Below, in pieces: positions 1 through 12,553 of a DNA stretch of 64,000 nt. Source of the DNA: Polytrichum commune. Lineage: Eukaryota; Streptophyta; Polytrichopsida; Polytrichales; Polytrichaceae. The stretch covers positions 65,177,554 to 65,241,553 of the forward strand of contig OX485803.1 in NCBI GenBank assembly GCA_950295325.1. The letters run 5' to 3'. The position numbers were made by a program, and so were the translations under genes. Position 1 is the stretch's first letter, and every line of letters starts with the position of its first letter. The notes under the pieces are model-generated. The model made no database searches. It was not told the origin of the DNA and was given only the letters and a program-made list of their open reading frames with translations.

Positions 1-229
1 CTTATTCTCCTCGGTAAGTGAGCATGTGAAAGCAAAAGTGGATTAAGGATGAGGTATTTAATTTGTAAGTGACCCTTGGGATCATATATTTAATCTAGAA
101 GATGTTGGTTTCCAACTCCATAAACATGAGGGTATTACTATCACATAAACTATTGGTATTTATCTTAAATATCCCTTACTCACATTCTCAAATAGATAGA
201 TAGAAACTCCGGTTCCTTTTAAGGGGCTG

Positions 230-560
230 GCGTGAATAAAGTGTCCGTTCGTAATGCCAATGACCCAATGCCCACTGAACAAGGGGACATTGGGACAATA
301 CTACTCTCCCCTTTCGAGGATGGACACTATAGTGACACACTATACTAGTTCCTAGCTAGCCACTAGTGCCTTGAAGATACCGGACATGGTATCCCCCCAA
401 AGGGCTTTGAGGTACCCATACAACAAGGTCCAAGGACCCCCCACCATAGTTGGGTGGACTAAGGTGGTGAGCACCACGTCGGCATGGGGAGTAGAACCCA
501 CAACCTCCTCATTGGGGGCCATGAGCCCTAACCACCAAGCCAAGGCCCGTGGTGCCTCTT
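230..560 (-). mobile_element. tRNA-derived SINE
   Basis: Read on the minus strand, this segment starts with a tRNA-like head containing two RNA polymerase III promoter boxes. The A-box-like TGGCTTGGTGGTTAGGG lies at 542-526 and the B-box-like GGTTGTGGGTTCTACTCC at 505-488, at tRNA-like spacing. A tRNA-unrelated body follows towards lower coordinates. This head-body layout is typical of plant SINEs. A real tRNA gene is unlikely because no acceptor stem or anticodon arm pairing is visible. The head is clear; the outer limits, especially the tail near 230, are estimates, and no clean duplication was identified. Confidence 0.6.
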
Positions 561-3500
561 ACATTCTCATATCTAAGTTCCATCCAATTCAGACACCCAC
601 CCCACCACCCGGTGTTCCAAGACAACTTGGCGCAATCCAAATGCACAAATTGCAAAGCATAGGAACAAATGGGAGAGCACAACACTTATAAAGTATCCCA
701 CGTTGGGGAAGAAATGCCAATGGGTTATACTACAAACACATGTGTATCATGTGTGTGTATATATGTGTGTGTGTGCGCGTGCGCGTGCAAGGTTGATTAC
801 ATGATGATAAAAACCTTCGTGTATGTAGCTATACTTTTTAACTACAACAAGGTCATGCACATCATACCCGCATCATATAGGATTGCAACTGTAGTTGAGC
901 ATTGATAGTCAATAGTATATAATCTGAATGTGATGTTAGTACATTATTGATACATCAATTTAATAAAAATTTAATATATGTAGGTAATTGTAGCTATTTT
1001 TGAGGCCCATTTACTAACATTCAATCTACAATAATATATTAAGGTTTATTCCTAGATCTACAAATGCCAAGTTCATTACATGGCAATAGACCCCTTGACA
1101 AATTGTGGAGAAGGAATTCCACAATAATAGGGTGCATTTCTCAGCTGTTAAATGCCCCTTTGCGTTTCATTTATAGCCAAACTATTTGAATTCCACATAA
1201 TATATTCTAAAAATGGAATATTGTATATCGTGTTACTACTCACCACTCACCTTTCACATGCTAGCTTCCCTCGTAGTCATATGTGAGTTATGACCATCTA
1301 TAATGAGAAGATGCCGATTTTGAAGATACGTGTTGCCACCATGTGCTTGCACACAAACAATGAAACGAGACATTCACTTCAAAACCCAAAATAAATAAAT
1401 AAATTCATCCATGCCTTGCATTGCATCGCCATACATGAGCCATCTTGCAATGCTCCATGTAATTCCACCTAAATTGTTTCCTCTTGAAGATGTTAAAGTT
1501 TTGGGATCTCCCCCCTCTTGACACATAGATACAACTCAAATTGAATAGGTGCACCACCACATCAAGGGTAATTTTATGCAATTGTCTTAGTCCACAATAA
1601 GCAATGGTAGGTTCTCCACCATTCCACCCCGTTTGCGCACATGACTCATCATCATTCCAAATTTGAGATGCAAATAATTATATTTGTCATACATCTCCTC
1701 AAAATTGTTGTAGAGGCTTGTCACATTGATTGGACATAGTTATGATGTTCTCCCCATCTCCAACTCATTAACCATCTCATCACCCCAACCCAATAAAGCC
1801 CCTTGCCCATGGTGTGCTTCTCTCTTGAGTGATTTTCAATACCTTGAATTTTAATTGACCCTCACTTGACTGCTAGTCACTTCGGCATTTGTTTCTTGGG
1901 GCTAGTTGTGAGAGACCTACATGATGAGGAAAGTGCCCCTGCCTCAAGGCCAATTGCCTTTGAAAAAATCATGGACCACCATCAGCTCTTGGACTTGGGT
2001 GTACAAAACATGCACTTAAGAGAACACATCCCAATTATAATAGTTAGTCATTATTGGATATTGCAAGCAAGTGTGAAAGGCATCATACACTGTCACTCAA
2101 TTTTGTATACTTGGCAATGAAGACAATATACCTCTTTTGCATGCATTCGCACTTTAATGCCCTTAATTAATTAAGGGAATTTGTAAATACATGAAGGAAA
2201 TGAATACACTTACCTCAAGGGCATTGGCTAATTTTAATAGAGGTAGAACTTGCACCTCTTGTAACACTTGTGATCAAGCTTAAACTCACATACAATAGTC
2301 CCACCCTCACATATGATTGTTGATCTCTGGATTTAAAGACCCATCCATGTACTTAAAGACTTAGACATTTTAGTGGAAGGCCAAGCTATGAAGACGAAGG
2401 CCCAACCTACAATTCAAGAGCATGTTAGCATTTTGGACACACATAATTTGGAGAAAACTCTAAAACCTCTCCTCAATTCAAACAAAGGATTCACAAATGT
2501 GGAAAGAGCAAACTCGCATGTATGGGAGCTGGATGTTGGACCGTTGAACTCGCCTCACCCGTTGAATCGCACACCATGTTGAAATCTTGTAAACTATAGT
2601 GGGGTATGAGCATTGCCGTTCCTACATTGGAGGTTGGCCTTGAATATGATGTGGTGGAGTGCATTCAATGAGAGGGTGCATGAGAGGGTGGATGATCCGA
2701 ACTATAAGCAAATGGTTGCTAGAACATATCCTCTAAATTCTCAAATTCATCAGAGTTGAACTCCAATTCGTTCTCAAGTATTCTATGAGCATTGTTGATG
2801 TGAGTAATAGAATCATTGTTGACTTCCTCGATTGGAACAAACTCTAGCATGAATCACTAGGAATTAGAGTCTTGTGTTGAAAATCATAACAATTCCCAAG
2901 AACTCTGGTGTTGAATTGGTATTGGAATTTTACTATCCCCTCCACACACATATGCAAGTACCGTGAATATTTGAGTGTTGAAGACTTCCCACAAGAAGCC
3001 TTCAATATATTAAGATTATCCCACTTAACTCATGTGTGTGTGTGAGGGGGGGGTGTCCAACATGAACAAACATGGCCTATTTCTCAATTTGCCTCGGCTA
3101 ACCAATACTTGAAATTATGACTTGTCACAAAAATTCAGTTGTAGGATCTCCATATGTTTGGACTCATAAATCGTCTGTAAAAATCTTGGGCTCATCCATT
3201 ATGAACGTGTTCCTTTTATTTAGGTTGTGAACTCTCTTGTTGTTATGGGCAAATGCAAAAAATAAAATAAAACTATGACAAGTAGACATCCTTGACCTTG
3301 GGTTGCACCCTAACCCCACCAAAATGAAGGGCATATTCCAACAAGAACTCGATGTTCTAATATGGCTTCCAATTCTAGTAGTGCGGACAAATGCAGACAT
3401 CAAGGGAGAATTTTCATATTCAAATATCCAAAGCTTACACCATCGTATGTGAAAATCCAATGGTGGATGTAATAAGATGTCAATATCCTAAATCAAGCAA

Positions 3501-4360
3501 GAGTCATTTTGTCAACAATTTTTTTCCCCGAGCCCTAGTCCAAAGATCATCATGAAACATGTTTGAGCAACCTCCAAGGCTTGTTCAACCCCTTGCACCA
3601 TGTTCTAAGAGACCGGGACCCCTTGCCCCTTGCTGGAAAATGTCCTACCTTAGGGTCCATGTCATGTTTTTCTCGGCTTTGAGATATTGCAATTGATCAA
3701 TCCACCTTTGACCTTGAGCATTATGCCACATATGATACTCATTACCCTAATGCTACTCAAGTACCCACAATGCAGTCAATACAAAAACAAATGTGATTTT
3801 TTAAAAGTCCAAATCTGACCATGAATGCACAATCGGACCCAAAATAGGGTTGGAATTAGAATTCACTCCCTCAAATATTTCCCAATATAGATTTTATTTA
3901 TGAATTACAAAACCAAAATCAAACCAAAAAAAAAGCCCTAAAAAAACATCCTAATAAACAAACAACACGTGGATGCCCTACAACCATCAAATCACACTAA
4001 ATTTGAACAAATGAATACACGTATCAAGTAAAGTCCTCTAATAGTATGTTCTCATGCCAAACTTGGTACATGCATTTTCACCCAACATATCTTCAAGCAT
4101 ATGAATACTCCTCCACATGGCTCACAAACCCAATGTGTCTTGTATATTAGGGTCCAAAAATATTTCGGATTTTTGGCCTGGAGTTGAATGAGAATAAAAA
4201 CTACAAACTTTGAAAACCTCTTGCATGCTCAAATATTCATCAATTCACAAACCGTAAATTGTGTTGGAAAGATAAAAGAGTCTACTTTGACAATATGAAA
4301 ATTTTGCATTAAAAAGTATATATTAATACATTTAAATAAATTATCGTAATATAGTATCTA
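561..4360. other. AT-rich DNA without recognisable genes
   Basis: I see only short open frames with no family signature. A mixed TG/TA/CG microsatellite lies near 748-790 and a G-run with flanking TG repeats near 3030-3055. The rest looks like decayed repeat DNA that I cannot classify. Confidence 0.5.
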
Positions 4361-4369
4361 CCATCTAGT

Positions 4370-5345
4370 GCTACCACCTCTTGCTAAAATAACTACTTGC
4401 ATTCTATCACGCATAATTCTAATAAAAGTTTGGAGTTGCTCCAAAGATATTGTATCCCATATTGATTAAATGGTATATTGATTAAATTTGTTTTTGGGTC
4501 TAGGACGATGTCGTAACAAATCTTTGACAATCTTCCATAAATTTTCTATGGGATTCAAATCTAGAGAGTTTGCATGCCAAATTAGTTTTGCCAAACCATG
4601 AGCTTGTCTTCATTGGAACGTTAGTGAGCTATGGTGGACTAGAGCACCATCTTTCATAAGTTTGAGTTGTTCAGGGTGATCATGCAAAAAGTAAAATCCG
4701 CTTAATGTTGCCTCATAAACAATGGCTACAAAATCACTTGTTGTTCTTTTGTCTGGAGGCATAATAACAAAAGGATATTTATCAAAGCCAACAAACGCTC
4801 CCCAAACCATCACCAAAGTACGGCCACTCCTAATGGTTGTAGCTATACAATCCCATGCATATTTTTTGTATGGTCTTCGCCACACTCTAATTTGCCTTGA
4901 ATTTTTACCAAATCACATTGCACGAATCTTCAAAACTCCAACTTTCATGAGCATGGGCAAATTTAAGCCTATCTAATTTGTGCTTCTCACTAAGATATGA
5001 TTTTTTTTTGGTGCAATGCAATTTCTAAATTCAAAGTCATGTAAGTACGACCGTGTTGTGTTACGACTCACATTCAAGAGGCTTGATAATTTCGACAATG
5101 GTTGTCTTGTATCATCTCTAACATAACATGCCAACACTCTAGCATCACAATCACTAAACTTCTGATGCCTACCACATCGGGTTTCAAAGATTCTATACTC
5201 CCTCGGACCTTCCGATTTGTCAAGATGGTAGAGACAATTGACCATGGAACATTCAACACAGATGCAATGTTTGAACTCTTCATTCCACCTTCACGCAATC
5301 CCACAATGCAACCCTTTTCTTCATCACTCATGATTTTGTATGGCA
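4370..5345 (-). pseudogene. Tc1-like (DD34E) transposase remnant
   Basis: The minus strand spells a Tc1/mariner transposase in broken frames. First comes an N-terminal helix-turn-helix part (MSDEEKGCIVGLREGGMKSS, around 5315), then a second DNA-binding part with RDDTRQPLSKLSSLLNVSRN, then the catalytic core (WDCIATTIRSGRTLVMVWGA; PPDKRTTSDF). The second catalytic Asp is in KDGALVH (4649-4651) and the Glu is in LDLNPIENLW (4544-4546). The 34 codons between them give the DD34E spacing of Tc1. The first catalytic Asp is missing: around 4905-4910 the frame jumps from NVIW to KNSRQIRVW, which removes the block that normally holds it. An in-frame stop lies between the second Asp and the Glu, and other frameshifts are present. 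The element is dead. The protein style recalls fungal Tc1 elements, which is an inference. Confidence 0.85.
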
Positions 5346-5780
5346 TGGTACCTCTCAATGACCCAATGCACAATCTAAAAAATCAATAGATTCAATCACC
5401 AACAGAACAACAAAGGCAACTCCAATGTTGTTGGCCAAACTACCTCCAAAACAACTTCAAGCCACCATATCTCATATGTGCAAGCCAATCTCCATTGCAC
5501 TGACACTCCACATTGTAATCTTGAACTTAATCCACTAAACCTTGCAATGAATACATGCCATCAAAACAACAAGGTGGCAGCATAAGCTCCAAAAGGGAAG
5601 TTGCATGTTTAAGCTCTTGACAACACAATTTTCCAAAAAAAAACTAAATCTTTAAATTTTTGACATGTGTTCATGATTAAGAGGTGGTGACTAAAGACCA
5701 CTAATGGCTTCACAAGTTGCAATTGATTTGGTGAAATAAGGATGTATAATGAGGTAGCTACATGCAATTGAATGCAACAA

Positions 5781-6098
5781 CACAAAATATGATATTTAGT
5801 GTTTGATTATATTTAGTGTTGTTACCACCCTACCCTACTCAACACTAATTTTCAATTTATTGATAATTAGTATTAGACATAATTGTGCCGCTACCTTCCC
5901 TACTACCACCTCCCTTATTATATTCTTTTTTTCATATCCTTACTAACACTAAATTCAAACTTGTAACTTCCACATATTACCATAGTTGATATTTAGTGTT
6001 TGAGCTTACATTTAACATGGCTTACTTTTGTAGGGTTATTGATGTTTGGTGTATGTGTTTGTATTTAGTGTATCAAACACTAAATATCATATTTAGTG
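5781..6098 (+). mobile_element. TA-inserting MITE, long type, copy 1
   Basis: A 318-bp element begins CACAAAATATGATATTTAGTG and ends with the inverse, CACTAAATATCATATTTAGTG. TA follows on the right; the left flank has mutated to AA. Internally it carries repeated TTTAGTGTT motifs. Copy 2 lies at 9379-9693 in the same orientation and a fragment lies at 21518. The TA duplication suggests mobilisation by a Tc1/mariner-type transposase. Confidence 0.7.
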
Positions 6099-6339
6099 TA
6101 GTTTTGAAGCACAAAACTGGGAGTACATCCAAGATTGGAAATATTTCTAGACCCTACTGTACATGGCAATGAACACATTATCTTTGCAAGTGGGTTTGTG
6201 AGGGCATGTGCAAAGTGGGACCCATGTGTGGTTTTAGATTGGAACTTGTGGCATACCTACCCCTCCATGTGCTTGTCAATGCCTTAGCCATCCCATTTGG
6301 AATTGGAGATGGGGCAATGCTTCCTTTGGAGTACCCCAC

Positions 6340-8070
6340 CTACTCATAATGTCTGTGTATAAGCCACATGTTCACTATGGAGGTGTCCAAAACAAAGTAA
6401 AATAACCGGTGCCACCACTTATGCAACTTGACTTGGCATGAATACACTCCCCTTAGTTGGTCAACCACATCAACACCTTGCATAAACGTAGTGTAGTCCA
6501 AATGGATTGGTGACATGGCGATATTCATTTGGACCTGCCACTATGTTGCGGAATAATTACCTCTTGGCCTATGGGAGGCAATGGTTATTGTTGTGTAGAC
6601 AACAATAGCATTGGCTTCTTGCCCATCCAAACCACATAGCACATGTGTTGTGAATCATGCATCTTCTAGTCTAAAGTACCTTGTGGATTCTTTGCAAATT
6701 TCTTGGTGTCAGATATGGCTTTTGGCAACCCTATTCTATTTGCCCTAATAATATCCGTCCCATATACACCCTTCTCCACTACATTTTTTGGGAGCTCAAT
6801 GCTAGTCAATTTTTTGTTCATTGCGACAATGTGACGGCGATTCTCCAAACCCTCAACCAACTTCAAAACCATATTCTAAACTTGTTTGGATTCACCTTTC
6901 TTTGATCCAATCAGTTCAGTGTCTAATCCAATGGCCTCCTCATAAACACGAAAAATTATAGACATACTTGTTATTGGCGTCACACAAACACCAAACCTAC
7001 ACCATGCACATGACAGAAGTAATTTAGTTTTGATTGCAATGGTTTCTTCATGGTAATTGCAATAATGACATTACCATGCAAGGAGAAAGGTAAATGTGGA
7101 AAATTATGTCAAACTTCAACTAAAAGAAATCATGTGGAGGAACATTACCTTCAATCCCCATTTGACGGGTTTGTTAAGTAGGTATTGCCTAACTGGACAA
7201 TATTTGTCCTTGTATCACACCATCATCTCATATGTTGTGAGCTCCTTCCCCAAATTCCAATTGGTCATGCAAGAATCTCTAAATTCATCCAATAACCTTC
7301 TTCACTTGTACAATTTGTCATACATAGGAGACCTTCGATCTTGGTTACATATGTACCATTCACTATGTGCAAGCAACATGAGATGGGCAGGAATCTATCT
7401 CGGGTCATTACATTGCTAATGGTTGGACACCATAACGACATCTCCCTCCTAGGCCAATATGCCTTCACACTTGGGTTTATTTCTTTAAAATCGTTTACCC
7501 CCGTGTATAAATTGACTGCAAAGAACATCTTTAGCTCTTGCACCTCCATTGGAAATCAACCATCCCCAATATGTGTTTGACCCTCCCTCACCATCTCCTT
7601 AGTGTACCATTGGTCTCTTGAGCAATACCTCGGAGGGTCTCCTTGCTCCAAAATAAGTTGAATAGTTGCAAGAATGTGGGTAGCCTCTCCCAAACCTTGG
7701 TATGGCTTGGTAAGGGGCCATCAAAATCCTAGGGGTGGGGTAGAAATATTGGAGCATTTATGGACCATGTATGTACTCTACACTCATATCAAACCACCTT
7801 GGTGTCCACTTTGGGTGTACCTAAGTGCTTCCTCCTAGCACTTTGAGGTTGGGCTATTGGTGTGGCCCCACTATCTCTACATGCACGTAACCTCTTCTTG
7901 GATATCCATGTACCATCCAAAGGGTGTGTTTGGGTGCCATGCTCATGCTTATCTCTAGAATCAATGGTACTCACTACCCACATTGGGATCTTCAAATTCC
8001 AAGTCAACGTCATCGACCTCCTCATCACAAGATGAGTAATTAGTTCCATCCAATCCTTGCTTAATGTCAC
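6340..8070 (-). pseudogene. piggyBac-type (DDE_Tnp_1_7) transposase remnant
   Basis: Minus-strand fragments in several frames follow the order of a piggyBac transposase. An acidic/basic leader lies at 8070-7789. The N-terminal block (VQELKMFFAVNLYTGV, YWPRREMSLW, ISNVMTRDRF) lies at 7549-7265. The first catalytic block, near 7230, reads KELTTYEMMV-stop-YKDKYCP, then LLNKPVKWGLKV. The second lies at 6872-6666 (VLKLVEGLENRRHIVAMNKK, then RANRIGLPKAISDTKKFAKN). The third lies at 6528-6340 (MQGVDVVDQLRGVYSCQVK, then KWWHRLF). PiggyBac uses three Asp residues. Here the first is Tyr (codon at 7230-7232) and the second is Asn (6816-6818); the third, in GVD, survives. Stops and frameshifts confirm a pseudogene. 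No TTAA-flanked ends were found, so the limits are those of the recognisable protein. Confidence 0.85.
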
Positions 8071-9378
8071 TCACATCCTCACATATCCACATGTGGCATT
8101 GACCATTTTTTTATTTTTTATTTTTTTTCAAATCTTAAAATTGGAGTACAAAAGGATGAGCATAGGTTTATTATTCCTCAATTTCCAAACGATACCATAT
8201 ACCATTTCTTGCTAGTTTCAAGGTCCACATAGCATGAGGTGGCCACTCCTAAGAAATGATCAATGTTTACCTCCACTTCTGCTACACCATATATATCTAC
8301 CAACTACCTAATCCCATCTTTTGTCATCCTAGACATTTGAACTTTGATGGGCATTGGTAATTCCCAAATACTTAAATAATCATATTGGTTGGTCGGCCCT
8401 CCCTTACTTTTGGCCCCAACGAAGCTTAGCTCTTGACCTCCTGACTTTGTTGTAAGATTAGGTGAGGTGTTGGTTATGTCACCGAGAGGGATAACATCCT
8501 CTATGGTTGGTAGTAGGCTCCTCCTAGACCAACAATGGCGACCTTACATTTGTCTGGAGCTTGAGTGTGTCTCAGAGGCTTGGCTGAGTAAAGACTCTTG
8601 GCGAAACCTCGTGGTTGTTGGCTTCGACCTAGAGTGGAAAGTTGCATAAGCAACTTGGGGATTGCAAATGGTGCCACAAACAAAACCATATGCAGTTGGG
8701 ATGCCACAATTGGAGCATACCCCTGGACCTATAGTCAACAAAGAAAGCTCGAATCAAGACAAAGAAATTCCCAACAACATAATGAGCAAATGAAGGGGTA
8801 GCTAGAAGATCAGTTAAATTCAAGCACATGGATTCTAGTTACTTGGGAGGAGTTGGTGGGGGTTGACTGCCTCGCCGCCTCCTGAAGACCCCTCGCCATT
8901 ATTTTGGAACCCCTTCAAAGGCCACTCAATAGGTGGGCTTGGTTGCCAAATGTTTGCTCCTACTTGTACACAAACATCTATATAGTCTAACCACAACACC
9001 TCTCTGATCATTTTATTCACATGTGGGTCGAAACCATTTGTGTGACCTTCATCCCTCCGAGTAGTGTAGTGCAGAGTCCATGTAACCTAACTTCAAAAGT
9101 GGTATCGATAAATTTTGCTAGTGGAGTTTTTGCGAAGCCTCTTCCCCGAATCAAGGTTCTTCTGCGACCTCAGGAAGTCATTCTTTAGGCAACTCATGAT
9201 GAATTTTTATTTTAGCAAAGCTCTCACGCAACCATGATCAAAGATTGTGTGCAGCAGAGGCCAAATGTGGAGGATGGGGAGGCAACATGAGCACATTCTC
9301 ATAGTCGAGGATCGTCATGATGGTTGTTTTGACTATTCCACCGGCATTTCTTGAGTTTGTAAACGTTTGGGATCACTA
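8071..9378. other. Unassigned flank of the piggyBac remnant
   Basis: Short frames occur on both strands, for example at 8467-8649 and 8544-8741, but none can be tied to a family. Lying upstream of the transposase remnant on its strand, this could be the decayed 5' part of the same element. No terminal repeat was found. Confidence 0.3.
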
Positions 9379-9693
9379 CACAAAATATGATACTTAGTGT
9401 TTGATTACATTTATTGTTGTTACCACCTTACCATATTCAATACTAATTTTCACCTTTGACAATCAGTGTTAGACATAAATGTGTTGCTACCTTCCCTACT
9501 GCCACCTCCCTTATTATATAAATTTTTCCATATCCTTACTAACACTAAATTCAAACATGTAACCTCCACGTATTATCATAGTTGATATTTACTGTTTGAG
9601 TTTACATTTGATGTTACTTACTTCATAGGGTTATTGATATTCAGTGTATGCATTCGTATTTAGTGTATCAAACACTAAATATCATATTTTGTG
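9379..9693 (+). mobile_element. TA-inserting MITE, long type, copy 2
   Basis: This 315-bp element has ends CACAAAATATGATA and TATCATATTTTGTG, flanked by TA on both sides (9377-9378 and 9694-9695). The interior matches copy 1 at 5781-6098 over its whole length, with scattered substitutions. The piggyBac remnant lies between the two copies, but the duplication is TA rather than TTAA, so they are not its termini. Confidence 0.8.
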
Positions 9694-10111
9694 TAGCCAT
9701 TGTGGATTAGGATGAGGTCTTATGGATTTCTTTGAGGATACACATCCCTGGATGGCCAGCTGAAAGTTTTAATTTGCCTGCTGCAATGGTTGGTGTGAGC
9801 TATTGTTGAGGAAATGTCGGGGGAAATGTTGGGATTTAATAAATGCGACAGAGTTCGATGCTCATGGACATGCCACGTGGCAACAATGGGTTGGGGCATA
9901 CAAGCCGCGAGACTATTGTTACATCTCCCACGGAGATGGGCTGCTAGTGGCCGGGAACAGGGTACCAAGCTTTCGGACAGATGCCCAATATGGAGGATTA
10001 GCTCAAATTTAACACTTGGAGCCAACAATCATTGGTTCACAACACGTGTCGGGCATGCCCTAATAAGGGCAATGTGGGCCCCAAAAAACAACCCACATCT
10101 CTAGAGAGTTA

Positions 10112-10528
10112 GAGCGTCCCCACCAGACCGGGCATAGGGCATGCCAACGCCAAAAATGGGGCATCCCGGGTTCTTAGGTGGCGGTACCGGCATAAATTGA
10201 GCCCCACCAATGTCCGGTCCGGCATAATTTAGAACCGGCCCGGGTATAGTAAGGGCCTTCCCCCGCCATAAATGGTTCATATGGCGGCCCTCCTCCGGCC
10301 CGCCAAGAGATTACTTTAATATCAGATACTCCGATATCCTACTTTATCCCATGTCAGATAATAGGCGTCGTTGTCTTATTGATTGCTTCCTAATTATACC
10401 GGGGGTATGCCTAGGCTTTGGTGGGCTCTGACTCAAGATGAGCTGCCCCGCCCAAGATGGAGGGCTCCCCAAAGGTATAAAATATTATATACTCTATTTG
10501 GCGTGTACCCGGTCTGGTGGGGACGCTC
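10112..10528. mobile_element. Tourist-like (PIF/Harbinger) MITE
   Basis: This 417-bp non-coding element has near-perfect terminal inverted repeats. The left end is GAGCGTCCCCACCAGACCGG and the right end is its reverse complement. TTA is duplicated on both sides (10109-10111 and 10529-10531). A TTA duplication with short TIRs identifies it as a PIF/Harbinger-mobilised MITE. It is GC-richer than its flanks and contains several CCGG-type sites. Confidence 0.85.
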
Positions 10529-10531
10529 TTA

Positions 10532-11971
10532 GGCAGCCACGTAGGTGATGGATTTTATTTTCCCAATCCCATGCCCCAATATTATTTCCAGAGTGAGCAA
10601 ACTAGGTAGGTGAAAACATGGCCCAAAAAACAAGGCGACCCGACACTGGTTGCCCGGGCTCACAGGGGTTAAGATACGTCTCTACCTTAGTGCTCACTAT
10701 ACACCTAGCTAGTGGAGATACAAAGCTACCTATTTCGCATATCGACCACTCAAGTCACAGATGCTGCTGCCAAACATAACCTTTTCTTTCTTTCTTTCTT
10801 TCTCATGGCCCACGTCCTGGGTCGAATTGTTTTCTTGTGGAGCCTGGAGAAGAGAAGCTTGCCGCAAGCTTCATATATGCAGCCAATAAAGCTGTATGGT
10901 AGTACAAGGATCCCATACTGCAAGCCGTATGAATCGAAGGAGACCCTTGCGATTACTGGTTGTTTTGTGCCCATTCCACACGCAAGAAAGCCGCTGACGA
11001 GACTCATGTTAATTTGTCTCCTTAAACCTAGAGAGCATTCAGCAACTGCAGTGGGCAGACAAGGTGCCAAAATTTCCCCAATAATCCGCGTATGAGGCCA
11101 AATTGCATGCCTAGTTTCTTGAGAAAGGCACAGAAATTAGAAGATCCTTGGTACCAGAAGTGGGCTGACATCCAGAGCTGCCTGCAGCCTCCCCAACTTT
11201 CCCAGTATGGAAGACATGCCTAATTCTGTTCGGTTACTTATCTTCATAACACACCTATATTTGAGTGCTCTGTGGTTTGGTGTGGCACCAAGGACCAAAT
11301 TATACATACATACATACATATTAAACGACACGTGTTGGAAAGAGATTGGACTGTGTGCTCAAAATATGAAAGTCATTCTAGGTTCAATAGTCAACATGAT
11401 TTGGGGGGAAGGGGGAAAACTTATATGACCATTTCATGAGCATGAGAATATTGATGGAAAACTTGCTAGGTGGTCAACTACCTCTTGTGCTTTGGCGCTA
11501 CCATGTCGCCCTTCTGTCTCAAAAAGAAAGAAAGAAAGAAAACATGAGCATGAGAATCTTCACTTTGATATTGAACATAATACTCATATGAGCTCTAAAA
11601 TTATGATGAAAGTGGCTACAAACCTCACTTTGCTAACCATCTTGTTTTAATTGCATGTTTCATTTCACAGTAGACCTTCGAAGATTTATGTAAGCGGGGT
11701 TTAGGGATATTTCCAATTCACATATTTGGCTTATTTGATGGCCAAGTAATAAGAATTTGCCACTTTACAGATTACTTTATTAAGTACATAAATTTTGAAA
11801 TGACAAAGATGCATGGCAGTCATGTTCTTTGTCTGACTACTTTAACATACTTTTCTAAAATGATATCTTGCCATCTCTCAGTGGCGGCCAATGAATATCT
11901 ATGTGTATATAGGAACAGTATGGCTGAGATGAGCATACAAATGTAGTCCCATAACCATAACATTATTCAAC
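10532..11971. other. No gene; member of an unclassified dispersed repeat
   Basis: A 127-codon open frame at 10712-11095 overlaps an antisense frame of similar size and shows no domain. A (CATA)n run lies near 11304-11322. The motif GATTGGACTGTGTGCTCAAA at 11345 belongs to a family that recurs near 20156, 37681, 40778, 43141 and 62431, and inverted near 63350. Confidence 0.4.
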
Positions 11972-11974
11972 TTA

Positions 11975-12553
11975 GGGCGGCTTTATATTAGGGGCCATTT
12001 GGCGGCCGGGCCATTTGGAGTAGAGGCAACTTGGACTTGAAGTGGCCCTTACTTTACTCTAACTTTAGCTCTACTTTACAAAGTGGCCCATTGAGTGGCC
12101 CTTGCAATATAAAGTCCATAGGACCACTTGTAGGGTCCAAATTGGAAATTCCGCTTTAAAGTGGGCCTTCCAAATGGCCCTAGGGACTTTATATTGTAAG
12201 GGCCACTCAACGGGCCACTTTGTCTTAAATGAATTATGCCCTTTCTTGAACTAAAGTCATAAAGTCATAAAGTCATAAATGACTATATGACAGAAGTTGG
12301 GTGAAGTGGCCCGTAGATGCGAAGTGGCTCTCCATAAACCCTCGACCCATTTTCTTGCCGGCGGGCCACTTTTTTCCCTCCAAAACGCCGCCATGTCACC
12401 CGCCACGCAAGCTTTAGGAGAAGTGGGCCGACTCTCAATATAAAGCCCTCGGGGCCATATTAGGGGCCATTTGGGCAATCTAAGCACTCTCATTGGTTGA
12501 TGCCTAGGGTTTGGAAACGGCCCCTAGAAATGGCCCCTAATATAAAGCGGCTC
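11975..12553. mobile_element. Tourist-like (PIF/Harbinger) MITE
   Basis: This 579-bp element has TIRs GGGCGGCTTTATATTAGGGG (left) and GAGCCGCTTTATATTAGGGG (right, read inward), flanked by TTA at 11972-11974 and 12554-12556. Internal sequence repeats AAGTGGCCC and TTTATATTGTAAGGGCCAC in both orientations, giving a folded structure. A short AGTCATAA triplication lies near 12255. No coding capacity. Confidence 0.85.

Noticed and set aside
488-542. Possible tRNA gene
   Set aside because: Pol III box-like sequences are present, but no cloverleaf with acceptor and anticodon stems can be drawn; a SINE head fits better.
8467-8649. VVVGFDLEWKVA, resembling the first motif of WRN-type 3'-5' exonucleases
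   Set aside because: Only about ten residues match; no second or third exonuclease motif follows, and the stretch stops at once.
6098-9379. The two TA-type MITEs as long terminal repeats of one piggyBac or retroelement
   Set aside because: Each copy has its own inverted termini and TA flanks, so they are independent MITEs in the same orientation by chance.
10712-11095. 127-codon frame
   Set aside because: An antisense frame of 106 codons overlaps almost all of it, no motif is visible, and it includes a CTTT microsatellite.
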